Below, in pieces: positions 22,406 to 33,109 of a stretch of DNA of 64,000 bases. Both the position numbers and the translations under genes were made by a program. Location of the stretch: NCBI GenBank assembly GCA_013407085.1, contig JACCGJ010014426.1, forward strand, positions 115,309-179,308. The letters run 5' to 3'. Position 1 is the stretch's first letter, and each line of letters starts with the position of its first letter. The DNA comes from Atriophallophorus winterbourni. Taxonomy: Eukaryota; Platyhelminthes; Trematoda; Plagiorchiida; Microphallidae. The notes under the pieces were generated by a model. It saw only the letters and a program-made list of their open reading frames with translations. It was not told where the DNA came from and made no database searches.

Positions 22406-22490
22406 GGTTAATGTTAAGAGCTTTCGCATATCTTTTGCAAACGTCTTTCTACCAAAGATGTGGTATGTTTAATTATCGACTTACTGATTT

Positions 22491-23155
22491 CAATTTCGAT
22501 GAGTTATTACAATTGCATATACGCCATTCCTTTTGCCTTTGCATGTTCAGCATTACGAGTAATAGATTCGTCGACCGATGCCTTAATTTGATATCCTTTC
22601 GGAGAAATGGAAACCGAGCGTCTACAACATATTCCGTAAACTGTTACAGGTATATGTATTGATCTTCCAGGGCAACATTGGGCAGATAATTCCATAACTA
22701 CTTGATTGAGTGGGTTTATACCATGTGAACTTGTTGTGTAGGATGTGGATGTTTGAAAATACGAACAGTGACTGTTATGTAATAGAGAGTAATTTGAGAT
22801 TAATTATCCAGTCGAAGAACTAGAAGTGCATTCTCGAAAACTAATCGTTTTCGTTCAAATCACACAAGTATTTCTTCCTCGTTTATTTTTAGATCGTGTC
22901 ATTATTACGTGTGAAATGTTTACACCGAATGACGTAGATACACTCAGGGTAGCCCGTTTTTTAATTGTTATTGTTCAACCGATTGAATTTCACGCACGAA
23001 AAGAACGAGCTTCAAAAGGGAACGCTCGTTGATATGAAGTGGTTCGATTAAACCTTGTTTATCAGCAAATCGATCACTGAATTTCCGAGATTATTGAATC
23101 TCAAATTACTAACACAAATTTCGATTAAAACTGGCCGATTTGCCAATAAAAAATA
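22491..23155. other. No recognised feature
   Basis: No repeat or coding motif recognised; small ORFs only. Confidence 0.45.
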
Positions 23156-23159
23156 TAGC

Positions 23160-23450
23160 GTCTTAATAAACCTGATCTTACTGCCTCCACTTCATGACGG
23201 CAAACAGTCAGAAGCCGGTGGTGGCGATTTAAAATGGCCGATTTCCAAATAAAACATATCGAGTCCTAATGAACCCGATCTCACTGTCTCCACCTGATGA
23301 CGGCAAACAGTAAGAAACCGTCTGTGGTGATCGTTCATCATCGCCTTAAGCGCTTGATTAAGAATACCTTTACGATTCTGTATTTGATCATCGTGGTTCT
23401 GTGTAAAAACTATATTTAACCGTGGCATTCAAGTATAATACTTTACGACG
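23160..23450 (+). repeat. R1 hammerhead repeats, partial tandem
   Basis: Two ribozyme-containing ends (AACCTGATCTTACTGCCTCC and AACCCGATCTCACTGTCTCC) lie about 110 bp apart, separated by a diverged copy of GATTTGCCAATAAAAAATA-like sequence. The remaining body of a unit (CGCCTTAAGCGCTTGATTAAG, ATCGTGGTT, GTGGCATTCAAGTATAA) follows. Plus is the ribozyme sense. Confidence 0.75.
23285..23330 (+). ncRNA. Hammerhead ribozyme motif, R1, core intact
   Basis: CTGATGA at 23294-23300 and GAAA at 23314-23317, with stem I CCAC paired to GTGG-type sequence downstream. Stem II (CGGC AAACA GTAA) is weakened by mutation, so activity is doubtful although all core positions are present. Confidence 0.6.
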
Positions 23451-24814
23451 TTTTCGAAGCTTACGGAACGTGATCTTATTATCTGAATCTGGAGAAGCGA
23501 AACTAACCGGTTGTCGTGTGTAATAGAAGAGGATGTGAGTAACACAATATAAATAATTAAATCGATATTTACAAGAGCTTTTGATAAAGATTTCACATTG
23601 TTCTTGCTGAATTCATGCTGATCTGTTTAGAAAATTAGGAATCTTTACAAAGTAATCCACCGAATATTATCCACAAACGGTTTAAATGTTTCAAATTTCG
23701 GATGATGTACATGCTAACACCAGGGAGGCTCCAGGCAGGAATTTATTCTGTTACAAGTTTAAAAAATCAGTAAAATGCAAAACGAAGAATGATAAGGCTT
23801 CATTTATGTACACTTATCCCCAATGAACCGATAAATTTTATCGTAAAAATAAGGAACATAAATGTCGAATAGCATTTTACAGTATTTGACAGGTTAACCA
23901 GGTGTTCAGCGAGGTAGGGAACATTTGAATTAATATTTTTTTCAATTCTTGAACAAAATACGAAATATTACCTTTCGCTCAGACCAGAATGACCTGTATG
24001 CAATGAGCGTTTTATGCAATTGAGGAAGAGACTGTTTTGAATCCAAATTTCGTTATACGATTCCAGATTTAATCATAATAAGATATTTGGTTCCAAGTGA
24101 ACGACAAGAGGGGAACGAGTATATACACATATAAGTATTTTTTATTGTACAGTTAATGAACATAACTTATCGATAACCTGCTTCTATGAATCGTTTCATT
24201 TTGATCCAAAACTCATGATTTTATGATTCGTACTGACTATAAAACGTCCACAAAATACGAACGATTACATCGTTTTATTTTGAATATTTTATCTCGCAAA
24301 ATATACTTCACCTCGGTTAACTGAATGTTATCACTTTCTTGTATCATCACGTCAGATGTCAATCAGTCATTTTCATTCAAAAAATTGAATTTCAAAAAAA
24401 ACACTCTAACAAGAATTTTTATCATCCATATCTGCCAATTAATTTTGCGTGGTTGCCAGAGTGACTGGATAAGCATACAAACGGCCATTGATTGCAATAA
24501 TTGAGAATAATTGCATAGAAATGTCAAAGAAATAGATCTTAGTATTTCTAATATATTCAGAACAAAAAACGATAGCTTAGCGGTGACATTAAATTGAAAT
24601 ATCTAGAAATATAGAATATTTTATCCTCAAAATTACAAGAATGTTTAACAGTGGGTACATTTATCTAATCATAGAAAGTGGGTAAAGATGTTTCGATTCT
24701 GGGAAAGAATATTGAAATAACATATTGCCTATATTCTCAGTCTGAAACAGACAGAATTGAGTTACATTATTCAAGATGAAAATGGATTTAAATGCATTTC
24801 TATCACATAGGCCC
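23451..24814. other. No recognised feature
   Basis: Very AT-rich; no repeat relationship found. Confidence 0.5.
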
Positions 24815-25000
24815 AAAGCAGGTTGTTCATGCCAACCTTATTCAACCATGGCCTACCAGCGCAATTTGTTTACTCTTCTTTCAATGTTTCAATCGTTATG
24901 GAGTCCTGATCAGACGGTCCTTACCTGATGAGTGCAAACGTTCGAAACATGCTCGTAGGTTTTGTGTGATTGAAATGCATGCAACTGATGATTTCTGTTT
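24815..25000 (+). repeat. R2 hammerhead repeat, diverged
   Basis: In ribozyme sense: GCAGGTTGTTCATGCCAACC (degraded hairpin), TTCAACCATGGCCTACCAGC, TTTCAATGTTTCAATCG, TCCTGATCAGACGGTCCTT, then the ribozyme and GAAATGCATGCAACTGAT. It covers about one unit; no clear target duplication seen. Confidence 0.75.
24915..24962 (+). ncRNA. Hammerhead ribozyme motif, R2, core intact
   Basis: CTGATGA 24925-24931, GTGC...GTTC stem II (G-C, U.U, G.U, C-G), GAAA 24944-24947, then ACATGCTC giving an NUH site (CUC) at 24952-24954. Stem I pairs CTTAC with GTAGG (five pairs, one G.U). Helix III differs from the usual ACCGGT. Confidence 0.65.
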
Positions 25001-25374
25001 ATGATTACGAGTTTTACCACAGCTACATGTGTATAAGCACGTAATTATACGTGGTCATCGCGAATTCAACCAAGCCTAAATCATGAAACATGTTTGATAG
25101 ACGGCTAAATATTGAGCGATTATCACCTTAACTTCCGTACACTCGAAGCGTATTCCCGAGAGTTATCCCATTTTTCCATCAGTCAAAATACCGCAAAACG
25201 TTTCCCAGTAATCTTAGGTATACTTGTATTCCAATGTTGAATAGCTTTTTATGAACAAACTCAATGTCAAAACAAAGAATGACAAAATGATTGCTGGCTC
25301 AAAGCCCGGGGCGCATACGAAAGACCACTAGATTGTGATACCGACATCTTCCCCTCCTACAACCGAGTGTTTAC

Positions 25375-25485
25375 CATTTCAACACTGTTTCATCGTGTAC
25401 TGATCCTGATCTACCTGCCTCCACCTAATGACGGCAAACATTCCTATACTGGTTGTGGTGTGTAAGTGAGAGAGGATGGAATTAC
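25375..25485 (+). repeat. R1 fragment with degenerate ribozyme
   Basis: ACTGTTTCATCGTGTACTG, CTGCCTCCACCTAATGACGG, then a damaged GAAA region and GGTTGTGGTGTGTAAGTG. Core G5 is A (CTAATGA), so inactive. Confidence 0.65.
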
Positions 25486-25989
25486 CCCAATGTATTGTTC
25501 CCCAGTAATCTTTTAGTTTACATTGTAAGACATAAATTCGCAGGCTGTAAATACCTAACTAACTACCTCACTCAATAACCGGCAGTTCGACCGATACGGC
25601 ATCCGCGAATACCTAAATAGAAATTATAATGTTTTAATACACTCATAGTCCTCCAGACGTTACGTCTATAAACAGAATTGATAAAAAAATCATTATTTAA
25701 AAAAACATTTCAAGGTCAGAATTAAATGACACAAAAGCCTGTTGACCAATATGAAAAAAGTTCAATCTGTTTCGATAGTTAATCTCGAAAGAATCATTTA
25801 TATATTCAGGTCAAATCAATACAATATTGAAAGCGTTAGAAACGGGATGTTGAACTGCGTTTCAATGTTTTCGTTATTTCCGAATGCTAAAGTTTGATGA
25901 AATGCAATTTTTTCGATTAAAAGAACAATTTAATTTTTCATTCATATACTATTTAGTATTTAGTTCATGAGGTCGGTCACTCAGAAGAT
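25486..25989. other. No recognised feature
   Basis: AT-rich; nothing recognised. Confidence 0.5.
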
Positions 25990-26465
25990 GAGCGTACAAA
26001 ACCGATGCCATGGCAAAACAACTCCCCGGGTTGTGGACACTTGCACAAAGAAGAATGCGAGGTGATCTTATCGTCGCTTATAAAATACTTCTACTGTGTT
26101 TACCCGCCTGGACTATTATTCCACCTTCGATCTTCCAGCAACAGCCGTGGTCATGGTTGCAAGTTGAAAATACCACATTCCAAACGGAACTGCCACAGGT
26201 ATTTTTATTCGGTACGTGTGTGCTTTGTTTGGAATTCCCTACCTTCCGATTTGGTAAGCTCAAACAGTTTATCTATATTCAAATCAAAACTTGACGATTA
26301 TATGAGAGCTAATCCGAATTTTGCCCCAAACTATTAATAAACTATCATCGTTCCATTGATTTTGATTTTATTTATACATATATATACATTTGTACCTATA
26401 GTTCCACTCTATGGTTATTGTAAAGTTAATTGCTTTTTCAATCCTAAATCTTGACTCGATTCAAA
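25990..26465 (+). pseudogene. CR1-like LINE C-terminus and tail, subfamily E
   Basis: Frames switch from AQRRMRGDLIVAYKI (26,045) to IPHSKRNCHRYFYSVRVCFV and WNSLPSDLVSSNSLSIFKSK (26,170-26,330), followed by a 3' UTR with ACTCTATGGTTATTGTAAAG and a CTTGACTCGATTC tail. Conserved terminal block, 5'-truncated. Confidence 0.82.
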
Positions 26466-26479
26466 ATGTATCAATTCTT

Positions 26480-26967
26480 CTCATGTAGAATTTGATTTTG
26501 GTATACAATATTTTGAATACCGCAAAGCACCCTCTACAATGCTTATTTAATCTACGATGCTCGCATAAGACAAGAGCTCACACATTTATTCTAACTGTCC
26601 CTCACTCGCGACTCAAACTTAGACGACATTTTTTCCTTGCCAGTTTGTTTTACTTGGAATAATCTACCTGATTATGTTGCAAACTCACCGAATCAGCAGA
26701 TTTTCAAAAGAAGTCTTGATGTCTTTATGACCCTAAGCCCGTGCATAAAAGAAAACTATACATCTTGACACCATGCATCTACATTTGTCATCCCACCAAT
26801 CGGAAGCAATTTCTGCTTTTTGGATTTTTACCTGATTTTTGAACTGCTCAGTAAGCAATCAAATCTCGTTTTTGCTCGTCATATTATTCGTAGTTATCAT
26901 ATTATTCTGTTTTTTGTAAAGATATATGCTTCTAAGACCATTAAAATTAAATTGAATTGAATTGAAA
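26480..26967 (+). pseudogene. CR1-like LINE 3' end, subfamily C
   Basis: Close match to 18,500-18,951: the Asn-His-Pro-like coding segment, CACACATTTATTCTAACTGT, CCCTCACTCGCGACTC, and the GAATT-repeat tail. It lies tail-to-head behind the preceding subfamily E copy. Confidence 0.82.
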
Positions 26968-28040
26968 TCATATATGTTTAGTATCCAAATAGACCACTCA
27001 CATAAACATGGCCAATATCTCATCTGGAAAACCACAGTGCCGAAAATGTTTTATAATTTTCTCTTAAAGCATTCTTTAAACGTTAGTAGAATAGAATGAT
27101 ATTCAATACGATCCACTTTGTATAGCATCTTTTGTACCCTAACAGCGTTATATTGTATATAATATACTTTATATACAATACTATAAACTTTAATTTGTTC
27201 ATAGGCGTAGCTTTTAATACCTTGTAATATGATACATTTTAAATAATGTTTACAAAAACGTTTTCGAACTTTTCATTTAACATAATCTCTGGATCATGTA
27301 CTGATCATGTTGCATCAAATACACATAAATTCTTTCGATGGTAGAGTGGAACAAACCCGTTTGGGGTTAAACCTAATTTAATGAATTCCCATGACTCTTT
27401 ATGACTGCGCAACGTTAGATCATGGGGTTCACCCGTTATTTTAAATTTATCGCGTTGTAATAGTTTCGTATACAAAGCATTTCCGACCACCACATTGGAG
27501 TTCACTACAAGTTTCATGAAGCGACCTTATGCATGCTGTCGTTTGCATGCATTTTAATCCCAATTTATTCCTAATCTGATGACCACAAAAAGCCGTTCAC
27601 GTTTAGGAAACACAATTCATTCTAGAGTCACGTAAAATTTGACGTAGAAACCAGTAGATAGCGGTGCGTGTGCGCAACCAAACTGACGTCGCCAGCTTAG
27701 AACGGATAAGAGAACGTGATGTGAACGTGAGTATCTAATCGGACGCTACAATTTCCGACCAATTGGTAGCAAACATTTTCGTTCATATTGGCGCCAGATT
27801 GAAAAAGATATATATGCGGGAAATATGTGAAGATTTGCTAATAAAAAGGATTAAGCAGTGTATAAACACGCAAAGTTCTACGCATATTCATATATAACAC
27901 GGTTGTTAAACAACAAATAATTGAAATGTAGATAAATTTACTAATCAGAGATCAATTATTGATAAACGAGTACACATGAATAGAAAGATTTAAACAAATG
28001 AACAAAATGGAAGAACAATCCATCTATCGTTTATGTAATT
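26968..28040. other. No recognised feature; one 70-codon minus ORF
   Basis: The ORF at 27,305-27,517 (minus; ...PHDLTLRSHKESWEF...) is not low-complexity but matches nothing I recognise. Confidence 0.35.
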
Positions 28041-28046
28041 GTCTAT

Positions 28047-28144
<98 letters not shown>

Positions 28145-28145
28145 G
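28047..28145. repeat. (CTAT)n microsatellite
   Basis: About 24 near-perfect tetramer copies. The plus ORF over it (LSIYLSIY...) is an artefact. Confidence 0.97.
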
Positions 28146-29904
28146 TATCTATTTTTAATTCAATTTCCATAGCTTTCCATTGTGCTGCTCATTTCCTTAT
28201 ATATTTTTATTGTATATTCTACAATTGTTCTAAATTCATTTATGATTGCATTCCTGTCTCATTCAAAACTTCCTGATGATGATGTTCACGCGGATTTTCC
28301 TATTATTTCCTTAGATGTGAATACTCCATGTTTGACCTTATCACAATTGCTGGCATTTTACTATTTGATTAAATTTTCCCATTTTTAATGTCCAAGAATT
28401 TATTTAGATGAACTAATTTTTAATGTTTGTTTTAATCGTTCTCGTATTGTCCAACTTTTTCACTCACTTTTCCTTTCGAACCCACGGTTTGCTCGCAATA
28501 TCCTATCCTCATTTGCCTGGCTGACAACCAGTTGATCGATAATGCATAAATAAAAGGATTTCGATTGGGATTCTCACTTCCATTACATAGCTCAAATAAG
28601 ATGTTGCATACAACTTAGTAAGTGGTTCATCGAATTTTGAAAAAATGTTACATTGAATTCTAAATGTTGCGTTCAATGTTCAAGTGCCATTTTTGACGGT
28701 CAAAAATCAAATAGATTGTTCGATTACAATTCGGTTGTCTAGGTTTGAATCCCGAGTTTGCAAATCTAGGGAAATACGTGTGAACCCAAACCCCACCATA
28801 CCTAGTCGGAACATGGAAACGAAATACCATTCGAGAGCTGCTGAGCACACTTCATTTTCGGTGATGTCGTTTTAAGGCGTAGAATTCTGTTAAATAAACC
28901 AGAGATACTCAGTGTCAATACGCGTCCCACTTATCGTGATAGACTAAAATTTTCGATATTAAAATATATTCAAACTTTCGCCTGTTGTGGCCCAAAACGA
29001 ATCTCAATACATATGAATACAATTCGAATCTCAATTTGCACCGAAATTTCCCTTCACATTCACAAGAACGGTACAGTTGTGATCTTATTTGCACTTGTTA
29101 CATCCTAATCTCAGCGTGGATGAATGTGAAGAATTTTCACCGAGGTTCAATCTAATGGATGCGATCTGCTCGCTGTAAACGATGGCAGTTAAACGGTGGT
29201 GCACAAATGACGTAATCTTCCCTCGTCTCACATATGTGTACCGATTGAAGAGTCATCATTCTCGTGGGAAAGTGAAACGGGTCTGGTTTCTTTCTGGGTC
29301 TCACCATCTGGCGAAGCACGGGTGTGTATTAGTCGTGACTACAAACGATTGGGATGTAAATATGATTAAATTGACCGAGAATGTTTGTGGGGTTACCCGG
29401 TCTAGTCTATCCTTTTGTGAAAATTATATTTCATTGCATTCTGAGCGTGTATGTGTTAAGTTTAAGTTTGGATAATTTAAAACAGACGGAAAGTTTGACC
29501 TGTATTTCTGGTTGAAATACTGCATCAGATACAAGAAACTATTTTGTTATATATAACAGATAGAGGTCAAGGGTTTGGACTAGTGATTCGTTAACGTGAA
29601 TAGCACAAAGAATTCAGAATGTAACTGAACTCAACTGTTCTTTTCTACGGTCGTGAGATCAGAGAGATGTGTGAGGTTGTTTGCGAATAATGCCCGCATA
29701 GGATGGAGTAGTAGAACAGCAATTTCCTCAACCGTAACCTTTGTGGAATATCGATTTCGGTAAGATAGCGCAAGTCACATCAGAGTCGAATCAGCAATTC
29801 ATCGTTATGTATAAGTTGGTGAATCGAAGTTACACAAGAGCATTAATCCATTTACAAGTAGTCTTGAACTATAACGTTTGAGAACACCCAATAAAAACTG
29901 AAGA
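28146..29904. other. No recognised feature
   Basis: Includes a 97-codon plus ORF at 29,182-29,475 without recognisable motifs. No repeat relationship found. Confidence 0.4.
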
Positions 29905-30995
29905 TTCAAGATTGAAGATTATTGATTAAAATGCAATTAACTTTACAATAACCACAAAGTCGAATTACAGGTACAAATGTATATGTATAAATAAGATTAA
30001 TCGATCGTTTGCTAATAGTTTGTGGAAAAAGCATGGTGAGCTCTGATATATTCGTCAACTTTTGATTCGAATATAGCTAAACTCTTCGAGTTTACCAAAT
30101 CAGGTAAGAAAATTTAAGCATGACACATACGCATCGAATAAAATAATTGCGGCAGTTTCGAATGCAGCGTGGTATTTGCAACATTCGATCAGGACCACGG
30201 ATAATGCTAGAAGTTCTGAGTTGGCATATATTCTCCAGGGGATGGGAAACAGTATTAACCACTTTGTATGCAAAAATAAGATCGCCTTGTATTCTCCTTT
30301 GTGAAAGAGTTTCAGGTCCCGTCTTCTGAGGCGCTCAAAGTATGTCATATTTTCAAAACCTTGAACAAACTTGGAACCTCTATGATATAAGCGGTTCAGA
30401 AGTAAAACATCTTTTTAGAACCATGGTGTTTAGGCTTGACAGAAGAGTCCAAAACCGGATGTATTTAAGTGTTCATCATTAAAGGAAACCAACCCGAGTA
30501 AAGCGTCCGAATATCTGCCGTAACAGGCCTAGCGACAACAATGCACTTCTGTACTTAGCATTGCATGTAGACATTTTTGATCTTCCATAAATCCAGACAC
30601 CCAGGTCCCTTTCTTCGATTGTGTAATCCAGGTTTTGGCTTTCTAGCTTGTATGGGTAGGAAAATCCAGGATCGCGATCGATCTGTATGAACTAAGATTG
30701 CTGCATTTTCAAAGGTTGTTTATTTTCTCACGACCAATCTTGCAATGCATTTAGGTCGTTTTGTAGCAATGAAAAATCGTCGACGTTGCTAAGTTGCCTT
30801 CCTATTTTTATATCATTAGCAAACCGAAGCATCTTGCTGTCGTTTGGTTTTGGCAAATCGTTCATATGGATCAGAAACATTATTGGTCCAAGCACCGATC
30901 CTCACGGAACAAACCTAGTGACATCGATTTGCATTGACAAAAGACCATCTATTTTTCAAGAGTTTCAATGTGTTACTTACGAACGACAAATAGAA
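29905..30995 (-). pseudogene. CR1-like LINE RT and C-terminus, subfamily E
   Basis: From high to low coordinates: GSVLGPIMFLIHMNDLPKPN (RT motif B region), RFANDIKI (motif C, FADD changed to FAND), NALQDW, EERDLGVWIYG, RQIFGRFTRVGFL, QRRIQGDLIFAYKVVNTVSH, then the terminal block and 3' UTR with a TCTTCAATCTTGAATCTT tail at about 29,905. Frame changes several times. Confidence 0.82.
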
Positions 30996-31639
30996 ATCGA
31001 AAACGGGCGCCATCACTTGTTATGCTAGACATATCCCGTTGCTATGACAATGATGCGGCATGTTGACAGTTGTCTAATCAGGAACTTGACTCTCAATTTT
31101 GCAGAGAGTTATGGGACAATAGTAACACCTACTCCTGTCATCGGAAGCAGAGACATTCTAACATTTCTAAATGAAGTTTAGTCATACTGCTTCTTCATAA
31201 GTCGCTACAAGATATTTGGTTTCGGATATACATTTGATAACTAAATTAAAGTTTAACCACATAGTTTAGAGAAGGAAATTTTGGATTGCACTAGAGACAT
31301 AGGAGTTGATATGGGAAAAGATGAATGTAGCATTTCGAATCCGTTCATTCTTTTCAGTGTCTAGGCAGAGGTGATCACACAATTCCACAGCCTAAAGTTG
31401 TGACTATAATGGTCCAAGCTGACATATCCATTATTTCGTTACGGCAGAAATTACAATCCGTCGTTTATTGGCATGGTTCGTAATATCATTCAAATTGAAT
31501 AATAGTTTGTATCAAAGCTAATAGACACCACTGGGTAATAAGCAGTACCAATTAGCAATTTAATTTTTGCATAAACTTCCTGATCGTAGATAATACTAAT
31601 CAGATTCCGCGAAATTGCAATATATGTGAATGAGATAAT
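30996..31639. other. No recognised feature
   Basis: May include decayed upstream parts of the preceding LINE, but none could be shown. Confidence 0.35.
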
Positions 31640-31850
31640 TGTTAACCAAAATCTTTCATAAAATCTACAAGTGTATGAGCACGTGATTAAACATGTAGGT
31701 CGTGCCATCTTAGTTATCAGTGGCTTACGAGTTCTCACATAGGTTACCACATCTCCACTGTTTGAAGGTTTCTGATAATACTTTCCTATCTGTTCCTACA
31801 AACAGCACTACGACGATCGTGGAGTTTGTGCTATAAAACTTCTGACAATA
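31640..31850 (+). repeat. R2 hammerhead repeat, degraded
   Basis: Ribozyme-sense plus: TGTAGGTCGTGCCATCTTAG, CAGTGGCTTACGAG, CACTGTTTGAAGG, TCCTATCTGTTCCTAC, then AAACAGCACTACGACGATCG. The CTGATGAGTGC part is deleted, so no ribozyme remains. Confidence 0.6.
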
Positions 31851-32852
31851 CAGATTGTTTCAAGCTGCGTGATTGAATTTAAGTGGCTGAGGACCAAGGT
31901 AGATTTTCTACTAAAATTACTTAATTCATTCCATAAGAGATCTTATTGATGCGCCTACATCTACTTTGGAAAAATTTCGCTTCTCCATTCGCTGGATGCG
32001 CTCAATCTAAATGTTCAAAAAGACCGACATTCTCAACAAATAGACCTGATCGCTGATGGATTTTGTTTCTATTTTTTCCTCTTGTTCATATGTGAACCAG
32101 ACCAGAAGAAGAATTTGCATACAACTGCTTTCACATATAATTCACTTTGAACAAACTTACAAACAAAATTGAAATTTAACTTGCAAGCTTTACACAAATA
32201 CGTTCGACTAAGCGTAAATGCAAAAAGTAAATATTTTCCTGTCGTTTGTAAAATAAATTTTCAAAACCGGTGAAAAAGCGCTCGCTTTTTGTTAAAACAA
32301 ATCAGTTTAACCCCTTTCACACATTTTATTACTCTAATTGATTAAGGAACACAGAGAGGATAATGAAAAGGTTTACGAAACCCCCCATACGTACTATACT
32401 TTCTATGAAAATTTACAACGGCATCCAGCTTAAATGAACCGAGTCAATAAGACGTCATTACCAGTTGAATGGTCGCACCCATTTCAGTTGATTTCATCTA
32501 CGTGGTAATCAATTAATTTGTTGTTTACCTTGGTAACGGGCGTTAACAAAATTGGGCATTGAAACCATTCATGATGCGCATTGAAGCGAAGAACAATTAG
32601 TTCCAGAGCTAATTAAACTTTATCGTTCCCTCCTAGCCCACATCCCACATTCTCCATCGTACATCGTACACCAATTGGCAGATTGTTTTAGTTCTAGCCA
32701 GGTGGTACAATCGTTGAAATAACGAGGAGTTTTGGGTGCGTGTTTGTGTGTGAGTGTGCTAGTGTGCTAGTGTGAAGGTTTGAAATTGTTAGGCCAAGGT
32801 GTGATTATCACGCAGATGGTGCCTGTCTAATTTGTCAGATTTTGCTGCTCCT
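31851..32852. other. No recognised feature
   Basis: Nonrepetitive within this window. A GT/AG-rich purine-pyrimidine patch lies at 32,735-32,775. Confidence 0.4.

Positions 32853-32853
<1 letters not shown>

Positions 32854-32898
<45 letters not shown>
32854..32898. repeat. (CAG)15 trinucleotide repeat
   Basis: Fifteen uninterrupted CAG units; not within a convincing ORF. Confidence 0.97.
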
Positions 32899-32900
<2 letters not shown>

Positions 32901-33109
32901 AATTTAAACTGCGCAAAAGTCAGGACCAAAAATTAGTTTGTTTTGTCAGTAGGATGGAGGTGTGGAAGATGCAGGTTTATGCATTTCACATTACAGCGCG
33001 ATCAAGATCAATTATTGAGTGATTTATAAAGCTCAAGGTAATTCAAGGTTTTTAATGGTCTAAAAAGCAACCAGCTTAACAACAACCATAGGATGGTAAA
33101 AATTGAAAT

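Larger units (their letters stand above)
21535..22490 (-). pseudogene. RTE-like LINE 3' end, split by an R1 cluster
   Basis: The lower part (21,535-21,813) encodes on the minus strand a tail like that of the 49.5 kb copy (SQIAENAAGVIFLLQSDCEF, EHENMTHVPCTFIVD). After the R1 cluster the similarity resumes at 22,406 (GTTAAGAGCTTTCGCATATC, compare GTCGAGAGCTTTCATATCTC at 49.76 kb) and continues to about 22,490. Removing the cluster and one GGTTAA restores collinearity. Confidence 0.8.

Noticed and set aside
27998..28276. 92-codon ORF with LSIY repeats
   Set aside because: Simple translation of the CTAT microsatellite.
28730..28770. Possible tRNA T-arm (GGTTTGAATCCCGAG)
   Set aside because: No acceptor stem, D-arm or anticodon arm can be folded around it.
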